5,630 bases of DNA from NCBI GenBank assembly GCA_027346205.1, contig DAIESR010000457.1:1-5630 (forward strand), read 5' to 3'. The translations under genes and the position numbers were made by a program. Position 1 is the first letter of the stretch. Each line of letters starts with the position of its first letter. A model generated the notes under the pieces. That model was not told where the DNA came from. It ran no database searches and saw only the letters and a list, made by a program, of their open reading frames with translations. Positions 1-5,630 of the stretch are shown piece after piece. Source of the stretch: Beijerinckiaceae bacterium. Its GTDB lineage: Bacteria; Pseudomonadota; Alphaproteobacteria; Rhizobiales; Beijerinckiaceae.

Positions 1-126
1 ATCACTGGTGCAAGACGGAGCATGGCCTCGGCCGCAGGTCGCGCGGAGGAGACCCTGCTGGACGTTCGAAACCAGCCGGCCAATGCGCCGCAACAGCCGA
101 TTGACCTGCCGAGGCGAGTTTCCTAG
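1..126 (+). CDS. Possible C-terminal end of an unidentified protein (5' end outside window)
   Basis: Reading frame 1 is open from the left edge to a TAG at 124-126, giving 41 residues that end in PIDLPRRVS. I do not recognise the family; the segment is Ala/Arg/Pro-rich and low in hydrophobics, like a disordered tail. Two things support coding. About two thirds of its third codon positions are G or C. Its stop is also the first three bases of the repeat at 124, exactly as the polyketide synthase gene ends on the other copy of that repeat. An ATG at 22 lies in frame, but a start there would give only 34 codons, so a gene entering from the left is likelier. Other frames here (plus 8-196, minus 2-217) run through the repeat and are less plausible. 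The call is tentative. Confidence 0.4.
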   Translation: MTGARRSMASAAGRAEETLLDVRNQPANAPQQPIDLPRRVS

Positions 127-229
127 AGCATGTCCCGGAAAAGTTGATAGACTTTTCCATTATTTTAGACATCGGATATATCCGATGTCTCATTGATGAA
201 GGCGATGCTCTATCCATTTGAAAGAGAGC
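124..229 (+). repeat. Palindromic intergenic element, left copy (with internal insertion)
   Basis: The first 35 bases (124-158, starting TAGAGCATGTCCCGG) match the reverse complement of 2246-2280 at 34 of 35 positions. The end (216-229, ATTTGAAAGAGAGC) matches the reverse complement of 2211-2224 at 13 of 14. Both copies carry GCTC plus five bases just before that end. The left copy is 106 bases and the right copy 70; the extra 36 bases lie between 159 and 206 and include a perfect palindrome. Structures visible are an inner hairpin GGAAAAGT (137-144)/ACTTTTCC (151-158) and an outer pairing TAGAGCAT (124-131)/ATGCTCTA (205-212). It resembles the short palindromic intergenic repeats common in Rhizobiales chromosomes. 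It has no coding capacity; any role in transcript ending or stability is inference. Confidence 0.85.
167..190. repeat. Perfect 24-bp palindrome nested in the left repeat copy
   Basis: Positions 167-190 equal their own reverse complement (half-site AGACATCGGATA, no spacer, no mismatch). The right copy of the element lacks it. It may be part of the inserted 36-base module, a hairpin in RNA, or an operator for a dimeric regulator acting on lysS about 200 bases downstream. A related but imperfect hairpin with a CATCG...CGATG core is at 2173-2200. The palindrome is seen directly; function is unknown. Confidence 0.8.
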
Positions 230-391
230 CGATTTGTCCCGGGTTCATCGCCTGAGCTTCGGCGCGGCGCGTGTCTTGCGGGACGCCAAAAAGGGCGCGG
301 GCGTATTCCATGCGCATCGACATCGGCTCCAGAGAGGGGCATCCATCCGATCGGCCCTCGCTGATCTTTCAATCGCGTTCAAGGAAATGCC
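230..391 (+). other. Upstream leader of lysS, no gene recognised
   Basis: This stretch separates the left repeat from lysS. No start codon here leads into a protein that looks real: the plus-strand frames starting at 234 and 271 and the minus-strand frame 245-1123 are shadows overlapping lysS. I found no convincing pair of -35 and -10 hexamers with normal spacing, no T-box features and no riboswitch fold. It presumably holds the lysS promoter and 5' untranslated region, but the sequence does not let me place them. Confidence 0.4.
381..385 (+). promoter_or_regulatory. Ribosome binding site of lysS
   Basis: AAGGA lies six bases before the ATG at 392, a good Shine-Dalgarno match at normal spacing. 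It supports 392 as the start. Confidence 0.7.
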
Positions 392-2113
392 ATGTCTTCC
401 GCCGCCACGCCGGCCAACCCGCCACTCTCTCTTCTCGATGCCGCCCGCAGCTCCAACGCCTGGCCATTCGAAGAGGCGCGAAAAATCGTCAAGAGGATCG
501 AGAAAACCGGCAAGACCGAAGTGCTTTTCGAGACCGGCTATGGACCGTCCGGCCTGCCGCATATCGGCACTTTCGGCGAGGTCGCGCGCACCAGCATGGT
601 CCGGCATGCCTTCCGTGTCCTCACCGGCGACGAGGTGAAAACGCGCCTCCTGGCTTTTTCCGACGATATGGACGGCTTGCGCAAGGTTCCCGACAATATT
701 CCAAACCGCGAGCTTGTCGCCGCCCATCTCGGCAAGCCTTTGACGCAGGTGCCCGATCCATTCGGCACACATTCGAGCTTCGGCGCCCATAATAACGCGC
801 GACTGCGTGCCTTCCTCGACGCTTTCGGCTTCGATTACGAATTTGCTTCCGCAACGGATTATTACACGTCCGGCCGTTTCGATGCCGCGCTCATGCGCCT
901 GCTCGCCCGTTATGAAGCCGTGATGGCGATCATGCTGCCGAGCTTTCGGCAGGAGCGGGCGGCGACCTATTCGCCCTTTCTGCCGATCCATCCGCATACC
1001 AATATCGTCATGCAAGTGCCGATCGATGCCGCCGACGCGCAAGCCGGCACGATCACATGGCATGATCCAGAAACCAACGAGAGCTTCGTGACACCGGTCA
1101 CGGGCGGCAAATGCAAATTGCAATGGAAGCCCGATTGGGCCATGCGCTGGTTTGCCCTCGGCGTCGATTATGAAATGGCTGGCAAGGATTTGATCGATTC
1201 GGTCAAGCTCTCCGGCGAGATCGTCCGCGCGCTCGGCGGATCGGCGCCGGAAGGCTTCAATTACGAATTATTCCTTGACGAGAAGGGCCAGAAGATCTCG
1301 AAATCCAAAGGCAATGGCCTGACGATCGATGAATGGCTCACCTATGCGAGCCCGGAGAGCCTATCGCTCTTCATGTATCAAAAGCCAACGGCTGCGAAGC
1401 GGCTCTATTTCGATGTGATCCCGCGCACGGTCGATGATTATCTCACGTTTCTGGAGGCCTATCCGCGCCAGGACAATAAGGAGCACCTGGGCAATCCCGT
1501 CTGGCACATGCATTCGGGCGAGCCGCCGGCCCCGGAACTGCTGCGCCATGAAGGCAGCGGCACGACGATCTCCTTTGGCATGCTGCTCAATCTCGCGGCC
1601 GTCGCCAATAGCGAAGACCCGCAAGTGTTGTGGGGATTTCTGCGCCGCTATGCGGCCGAGGTCTCGCCGCGGAGTCATCCCCGGCTCGATCAGCTCGTCA
1701 CTTACGCGGTCCGCTATTTCCGTGATTTCGTGCGGCCGAACAAAAGCTATCGCGCGCCGGACGAAGTCGAGGCCTCGGCCCTCACGCAATTGTCGGATAT
1801 GCTCGCCGCTCTTCCGCCTCAGGTGAGCGCCGAAGATATTCAGACGGCGCTCTACGATATCGCCCGGCCGATTCCACGCTATCAGGATCTGAAGGCGAAA
1901 AGCGCGACGCCGGAACGTCCGGGCGTCTCGAATGAATGGTTCAACATGCTCTATCAAGTGCTGCTCGGTGAAAGCCGCGGGCCGCGCTTCGGCTCTTTCG
2001 TCGCGCTTTACGGCATTACCGAAACGCGGCAGCTGATCGCCGAAGCTCTCGAGGGCGCGCTTCTGAGCAAGCATCAAGCCTTTCTGGAGCAGAGAGGCAC
2101 AACGAAGCTGTAA
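392..2113 (+). CDS. lysS: Lysine--tRNA ligase, class I (LysRS1)
   Basis: A cytoplasmic enzyme that activates lysine with ATP and charges tRNA-Lys. The 573-residue protein has class I signatures: HIGT (57-60) in [16 protein letters not shown] for the HIGH motif, and KISKS (301-305) followed by KGNG for KMSKS. Other hallmarks of the archaeal/alphaproteobacterial LysRS family are [13 protein letters not shown] near 90-102, [12 protein letters not shown], and GKDL at 264-267. The Rossmann catalytic core covers roughly residues 25-310; the rest is the alpha-helical anticodon-binding part. The class II LysRS common in other bacteria is unrelated in fold, so this is not a class II enzyme. The ATG at 392 has AAGGA six bases upstream and precedes the conserved [12 protein letters not shown] start by about 20 residues. 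Stop is TAA. The gene looks intact and single-cistron: an upstream repeat isolates it from the left gene and it converges with the polyketide synthase gene. Some annotations call it lysK. Confidence 0.96.
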   Translation: MSSAATPANPPLSLLDAARSSNAWPFEEARKIVKRIEKTGKTEVLFETGYGPSGLPHIGTFGEVARTSMVRHAFRVLTGDEVKTRLLAFSDDMDGLRKVPDNIPNRELVAAHLGKPLTQVPDPFGTHSSFGAHNNARLRAFLDAFGFDYEFASATDYYTSGRFDAALMRLLARYEAVMAIMLPSFRQERAATYSPFLPIHPHTNIVMQVPIDAADAQAGTITWHDPETNESFVTPVTGGKCKLQWKPDWAMRWFALGVDYEMAGKDLIDSVKLSGEIVRALGGSAPEGFNYELFLDEKGQKISKSKGNGLTIDEWLTYASPESLSLFMYQKPTAAKRLYFDVIPRTVDDYLTFLEAYPRQDNKEHLGNPVWHMHSGEPPAPELLRHEGSGTTISFGMLLNLAAVANSEDPQVLWGFLRRYAAEVSPRSHPRLDQLVTYAVRYFRDFVRPNKSYRAPDEVEASALTQLSDMLAALPPQVSAEDIQTALYDIARPIPRYQDLKAKSATPERPGVSNEWFNMLYQVLLGESRGPRFGSFVALYGITETRQLIAEALEGALLSKHQAFLEQRGTTKL

Positions 2114-2134
2114 TCGGATCGCCGAGCCCGGCGA

Positions 2135-2155
2135 GCAGCCTTCCGGAAAGGCTGC
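2135..2155 (+). terminator. Stem-loop after lysS, possible terminator
   Basis: GCAGCCTT (2135-2142) pairs perfectly with AAGGCTGC (2148-2155) around a five-base loop, 21 bases after the lysS stop. It is GC-rich, as in an intrinsic terminator, but no T-run follows (ACGACGCG), so termination may be Rho-assisted or the hairpin may only protect the 3' end. Confidence 0.5.
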
Positions 2156-2172
2156 ACGACGCGTCCGATAGC

Positions 2173-2200
2173 TCAGGCATCGAACATTGCCGATGCCTGA
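2173..2200. repeat. Perfect 10-bp inverted repeat between convergent genes
   Basis: TCAGGCATCG (2173-2182) pairs with CGATGCCTGA (2191-2200) around an eight-base loop. It sits between the lysS hairpin and the right repeat copy. The core recalls the palindrome at 167-190, and both are followed within about 20 bases by GATGCTCTAT, so it may be another module of the same repeat family. It could act as a transcription end signal in either direction. Confidence 0.65.
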
Positions 2201-2210
2201 TCGACGAGAT

Positions 2211-2280
2211 GCTCTATTTCAAATACTTGGAGCGTGTCCTTTGTCGGAAAAGTCTATCAACTTTTCCGGGACACGCTCTA
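2211..2280 (-). repeat. Palindromic intergenic element, right copy (inverted)
   Basis: This is the inverted partner of the element at 124-229. It folds into a long hairpin: outer stem GAGCGTGTCC (2230-2239)/GGACACGCTC (2269-2278), inner stem CGGAAAAGT (2245-2253)/ACTTTTCCG (2260-2268), six-base loop, and a five-base bulge TTTGT at 2240-2244, with all 19 pairs matched. The first three bases read on the minus strand are the TAG stop of the polyketide synthase gene. In that gene's transcript it would be the 3' hairpin. It lacks a following T-run on the minus strand, so a role in 3'-end protection is as likely as intrinsic termination. Confidence 0.85.
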
Positions 2281-5200
2281 ATGCAGCGGCCTCTTCAGAG
2301 TGCGGCTCTTCTGTCTGACCTTCGCCGCGGCCGGCTCCAGCGCTTGAGAGTCCATTTCGCCGCCGAGGTGGCGGTCGATGAGGCCGCGCGCGACAACGTC
2401 ATCCTCGGATACGGAGCCGGTGGCAAGGCCGATCACATGATCCGCAAGCTCTGTGATCGAATAGCCGCTCGCGGCATGCGGCAGCGCCGCCTTGAGGCTG
2501 AAGCGCTCTTCGAGCGCCAACGCCAATTCGACCGCCATCAATGAATCGAGGCCGATTTCGGACAGCGGCTTGGAACGGACGACATCTTCGCGCGGCAGGC
2601 GCAGCACGCGGGCAACTTCTTCGACGATCGTACCTGCCACAACTTTGCGAGCGGTCTCGGCCGAACCCTGTGCAAGCAAAGCAGCAATGTCGAGCCGCGC
2701 GAGGTCATGCGATTCGCTTTGGTCTTGCCGGGCGAGATCGGAATAGGTCGGCGAGCGCAGCCCCGGCAGATGGGTCCGCGCGGTCGCCCAGTTCATCGGG
2801 GCGAGAACCACCACCGCGTCGTCGGGTTGACTGCCGCCACGGGCGAGAGCCTGCGCCATAGCGACCAGAGCATCGCGCGGATTCATCGGTTTGACGCCGG
2901 CTCGGCTCATGAGACTCTGCTGTGTCGTCTTCGAACGGCTGAGAACACCGACATTATCGATCGCACCCCAAGCAATCGCCAGCGCAGGGAGGCCAGCGCA
3001 GCGACGCCGACGCGCCAACCCTTCGAGATAGCCATTGGCGGCAACATAAGCGCCTTGGCCCGGATTGCCGATCATTGCCGAAACCGACGAGAAAAGGACG
3101 AAATAATCGAGCGCCATAGACGCCGTCGACTGATCGAGCAATTCGGCGCCGGCCACCTTGGGACGCAGCACGCGATCGAGCTTTTCCGCATCGAGATTGA
3201 CGATCGCCGCGTCCTCAAGAACCATAGCGGCGTGAATGATGCCTGCGAGCGGCGGCATCTCACGCCCCAGCAGCGAAAAGAGGCTTTGCACCGCCGCCTT
3301 ATCGGAAATGTCGAGCGCTACGACGCGTATATTGATGCCCTGCGCCACGAACTCGGACACCGTGTCTTCAGCGGTCTTGCTGGAAGCGCCGCTACGGCCG
3401 ACGAGAAGAATATGCCGCGCGCCCTTTTCAACGAGAAAGCGCGCAGTTTCAAGACCGAAGCCGCCGAGCCCCCCTGTGATCAGATGCGTTCTTGTCGCCG
3501 AAACAGCAAAATCCGGCGGCGGCGCGAGCATTGCGTCCTCGGGCTTCGGTGCTCTGATGATGAGCTTTCCGATATGACCGGCTTGCTGCATCAGCCGAAA
3601 CGCATCGGTAATCTCGCGCGCCTCGAAGGCCCGATAAGGCAAGGGTGAGAAAGTGCCATTGGCGAAGCCGGCGAGAACGGAATGGAACAATTCCCGTCCC
3701 ATTAAAGGATCTTGCAAGAGCAGCTGGTCGAGATCGACACCGAAATAGGTGAGGTTGGCCTTGAACGGCCGCAGCCCGATGTGGGTATTGGCGACATAGT
3801 CGCGCTTGCCGAGCTCAACGAAGCGGCCGAAAGGCCGCATCACCGCAATGCTCCGCTCCATCGCTTCGCCCGATAGAGAGTTCAAGACCACAGCGACGCC
3901 TTCGCCGGTGACCGTGCGCACGCCGTCGATGAAAGCGCCGGAGCGCGAATCGAACACATGCTCAACGCCGAGCGATTTCAGAAGCGCCCGTTTTTCCGGC
4001 GTGCCGGCGGTGGCGATGATGCGCGCTCCCTGCCATTGCGCGATCTGCACCGCGGCGAGCCCGACGCCGCCGGCACCACCATGGATGAGAACCCATTCAC
4101 CGCGCTTCAGCCGGGCGCATTCGACGAGAGCATAATAAGCCGTCAGGAAGGCAACTGGGATCGTAGCTGCCGCTTCCATCGTCAATCCCTCCGGCAAGGG
4201 AACGACGAGAGCGGAAGGCACGGTGACATGCGATGCATAGGCGCCTTTGGCAAAAGCGACGACGCGATCGCCGGGCCGGAACTCTCCGACCTCGGCACCC
4301 ACACGTACGATCTGACCAGCACATTCGAGGCCGAGCGTCGGCCCCGCAAAGCCGCCTTCGAGCATGTCCTCCGGCAAGAGGCCGAGACTCAGCATGACGT
4401 CGCGGAAGTTGACGCCCGTTGCCGCAATCGCGATCTCGATTTCTCCGGCGCCGGGTAGCCGCCTGTCAGCCGCCGTCCAATGGAGCCGGTCGATGTGAGC
4501 GCCGGTTCTCTGCAGGAGCACGGCTTCCGGCTTACCCAGAAGCGCCGTCCGGTCGGCACTCGCCGGCGCGAAGCGCACCACGCGCGTCGCGAGCGGCGTA
4601 AGGATAATTTCCGTCTCCTCCGTTCGCGAGACCACGAGATCGCGCAATCGCTCGCCGACTTGTTCAGCGGAAAGATCATGCTCCAGGTCGACCCGGCGCA
4701 CGGTGAGATTCGGGAACTCATTGGCGAGCGTGCGCGAAAACGCCCAGACGCCCGCCGCGATCGGGTCCGGCTTACCGCCCCCTGTGCCGACGGCACCACG
4801 GGTCACCAGCCATAGCGTCGCCTTACCGGTTCCAAGCTGCTCCGCGCAAAGTTTCAGCCGCAGACATTGTTTGGCGAGCGAGCGCTTAGATCTGCGATGG
4901 TCCACGCCGCTGGCGAAATAAACAAGGTGTTGTGGACTGGCTTTTTGCTCCGCCAGATCGGTGTCGAGCGCAATCGACACATGCAAGCCAGACGACGCCA
5001 GCAAGGTCGCGAAGGCAGACACCATTTCAGTGCCATGCGCATCCCCGTCGCCGACGATCAACACGCTGTCTTCGCCGGCTTTTTGTGGCCGCTCGCTGGC
5101 AGTGCGGCCTGTCAGCAAGAAAGCCGAGCCCGCACCAGTTTCGACACGATCGATCTCGACATCCGCAAGGCCCGCGACGCGCAGTGCGCCCGTCCAGGCC

Positions 5201-5630
5201 GCTGTCGACAGACCTACAGCAAATGCCGCCTGACCGGCCTTGACGGTTTCCGCCATCTGCCACCGCACCGCCTCGAGGCCAAATACCAGCTCGCGAAACA
5301 GACTCGGAAGCGGCTCGATCGCGGCAAAACTCGCCGCCTTGCCCATCGTCTGCTTGAGTGCCGACCACGCTGCGGAATCCCGGCCGAGACAGCGCAATGC
5401 CTCCGTGCTGATCACAAGATCGAAGTCGCGATTGGACAGACTCGCGAGGTCATCGACAAATTGAATATCCGCATTCCGCTCGCGCGACAGTCTGGCCCGC
5501 TCGAGACGCGTCCGATCCGAATCAAAAATGGTCAGCTGCGCTTCGCGCTTTCGCAGCAAGTTGAAGACATGCTGCGTCAGCGGACCCGACCCGATCTGCA
5601 AAACGCTGAGCGCATGGTCCGTAGGCCAAG
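2278..5630 (-). CDS. Type I polyketide/fatty-acid synthase, C-terminal part (MT-like, pseudo-KR, ER, KR, ACP); 5' end outside window
   Basis: The frame is open to the right edge, so the 1116 residues seen are only the C-terminal part; residues are numbered from the first whole codon (5626-5628). A TTG at 5599-5601 is internal, not a start. Domains: methyltransferase-like (1-175, degenerate loop IGSGP); structural ketoreductase half without a nucleotide loop (about 185-355); NADPH enoyl reductase (about 365-695) with NFRDVM (407-412), GGAGGVG (517-523) and ELGKRD; ketoreductase (about 714-896) with TGGLGGFG (718-725) and tetrad K824, S848, Y861, N865; acyl carrier protein (about 1000-1080) with phosphopantetheine Ser1029 in GLDSL. 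A short, partly basic tail ends in KRPLH. The order matches highly reducing, often iterative synthases (fungal HR-PKS; RkpA-like proteins of rhizobia). It should reduce a beta-keto acyl-ACP to a saturated chain, given an upstream dehydratase. No thioesterase is present. Product unknown. Confidence 0.93.
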   Translation of the reverse strand, partial: WPTDHALSVLQIGSGPLTQHVFNLLRKREAQLTIFDSDRTRLERARLSRERNADIQFVDDLASLSNRDFDLVISTEALRCLGRDSAAWSALKQTMGKAASFAAIEPLPSLFRELVFGLEAVRWQMAETVKAGQAAFAVGLSTAAWTGALRVAGLADVEIDRVETGAGSAFLLTGRTASERPQKAGEDSVLIVGDGDAHGTEMVSAFATLLASSGLHVSIALDTDLAEQKASPQHLVYFASGVDHRRSKRSLAKQCLRLKLCAEQLGTGKATLWLVTRGAVGTGGGKPDPIAAGVWAFSRTLANEFPNLTVRRVDLEHDLSAEQVGERLRDLVVSRTEETEIILTPLATRVVRFAPASADRTALLGKPEAVLLQRTGAHIDRLHWTAADRRLPGAGEIEIAIAATGVNFRDVMLSLGLLPEDMLEGGFAGPTLGLECAGQIVRVGAEVGEFRPGDRVVAFAKGAYASHVTVPSALVVPLPEGLTMEAAATIPVAFLTAYYALVECARLKRGEWVLIHGGAGGVGLAAVQIAQWQGARIIATAGTPEKRALLKSLGVEHVFDSRSGAFIDGVRTVTGEGVAVVLNSLSGEAMERSIAVMRPFGRFVELGKRDYVANTHIGLRPFKANLTYFGVDLDQLLLQDPLMGRELFHSVLAGFANGTFSPLPYRAFEAREITDAFRLMQQAGHIGKLIIRAPKPEDAMLAPPPDFAVSATRTHLITGGLGGFGLETARFLVEKGARHILLVGRSGASSKTAEDTVSEFVAQGINIRVVALDISDKAAVQSLFSLLGREMPPLAGIIHAAMVLEDAAIVNLDAEKLDRVLRPKVAGAELLDQSTASMALDYFVLFSSVSAMIGNPGQGAYVAANGYLEGLARRRRCAGLPALAIAWGAIDNVGVLSRSKTTQQSLMSRAGVKPMNPRDALVAMAQALARGGSQPDDAVVVLAPMNWATARTHLPGLRSPTYSDLARQDQSESHDLARLDIAALLAQGSAETARKVVAGTIVEEVARVLRLPREDVVRSKPLSEIGLDSLMAVELALALEERFSLKAALPHAASGYSITELADHVIGLATGSVSEDDVVARGLIDRHLGGEMDSQALEPAAAKVRQKSRTLKRPLH

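Noticed and set aside
152..180. Possible promoter: CTTTTC, 17 bases, then GATATA
   Set aside because: The -35 match is weak and both boxes fall inside repeat and palindrome arms, so the resemblance is not enough to call a promoter.
226..329. GAGCCGAT (226-233) and ATCGGCTC (322-329) as a long-range leader stem
   Set aside because: Only 8 bp across about 90 bases with no further support; such pairs arise by chance in GC-rich sequence.
245..1123. Minus-strand 292-codon open frame opposite the lysS start
   Set aside because: It lies across the start of a clear lysS with class I motifs; its protein is Arg/Gly/Ala-rich with no recognisable domain, as expected of an antisense shadow in GC-rich DNA.
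1361..2077. Minus-strand 238-codon open frame within lysS
   Set aside because: Fully inside the lysS coding region, Arg-rich and without recognisable motifs; treated as a shadow frame.
124..2280. A composite transposon carrying lysS
   Set aside because: The flanking repeats are short palindromic elements without a transposase or visible target duplications, and lysS is an ordinary essential gene.
2209..2544. Plus-strand 111-codon frame starting in the intergenic gap
   Set aside because: It begins in the repeat and runs antisense through the ACP coding region; no ribosome binding site or family resemblance.
2707..3648. Plus-strand 313-codon open frame opposite the KR/ACP region
   Set aside because: The opposite strand encodes the KR catalytic tetrad and the region leading to the ACP; the plus-strand product is Arg-rich and unrecognisable.
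5599..5601. TTG as the start of the polyketide synthase protein
   Set aside because: The frame stays open to the window edge and the residues before it (WPTDHALSV) continue the methyltransferase beta strand, so the gene enters from outside the window.

Overview
The window is GC-rich and looks like chromosomal DNA of an alphaproteobacterium of the order Hyphomicrobiales (Rhizobiales), possibly a Beijerinckiaceae-type methylotroph or diazotroph. The grounds are a class I (not class II) lysyl-tRNA synthetase, codon use rich in G/C at third positions, and palindromic intergenic repeats with a CGGAAAAGT...ACTTTTCCG core like those scattered through rhizobial genomes. The genus is a guess.

Layout. 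Positions 1-126 hold what may be the last 41 codons of a plus-strand gene. Positions 124-229 hold an intergenic palindromic element that contains a nested perfect 24-bp palindrome. Positions 230-391 are a leader with no recognisable gene. A complete class I lysine--tRNA ligase gene (lysS, also called lysK) runs from 392 to 2113. The 164-bp gap that follows contains three stem-loops, the last being part of a second, inverted copy of the element (2211-2280). From 2278 to the right edge, on the minus strand, lies the 3' part of a large type I polyketide or fatty-acid synthase gene. Its visible domain order is C-methyltransferase-like, structural (pseudo) ketoreductase, enoyl reductase, ketoreductase, acyl carrier protein. 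The ketosynthase, acyltransferase and dehydratase expected before these lie outside the window.

The two large genes converge and have no evident functional link: one is translation housekeeping, the other secondary or envelope lipid biosynthesis. The most noteworthy non-coding feature is the repeat pair. Two inverted copies of one element flank lysS, and in each copy the first three bases (TAG) are the in-frame stop codon of the gene running into it: the PKS on the right and the probable partial gene on the left. The most noteworthy protein feature is that the PKS methyltransferase domain has lost its usual SAM-loop glycine pattern and the His of its VLHA-type motif, while the ER, KR and ACP keep their key residues. 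I found no CRISPR array, transposase, rRNA, tRNA or defence system, and nothing that must be a new system.
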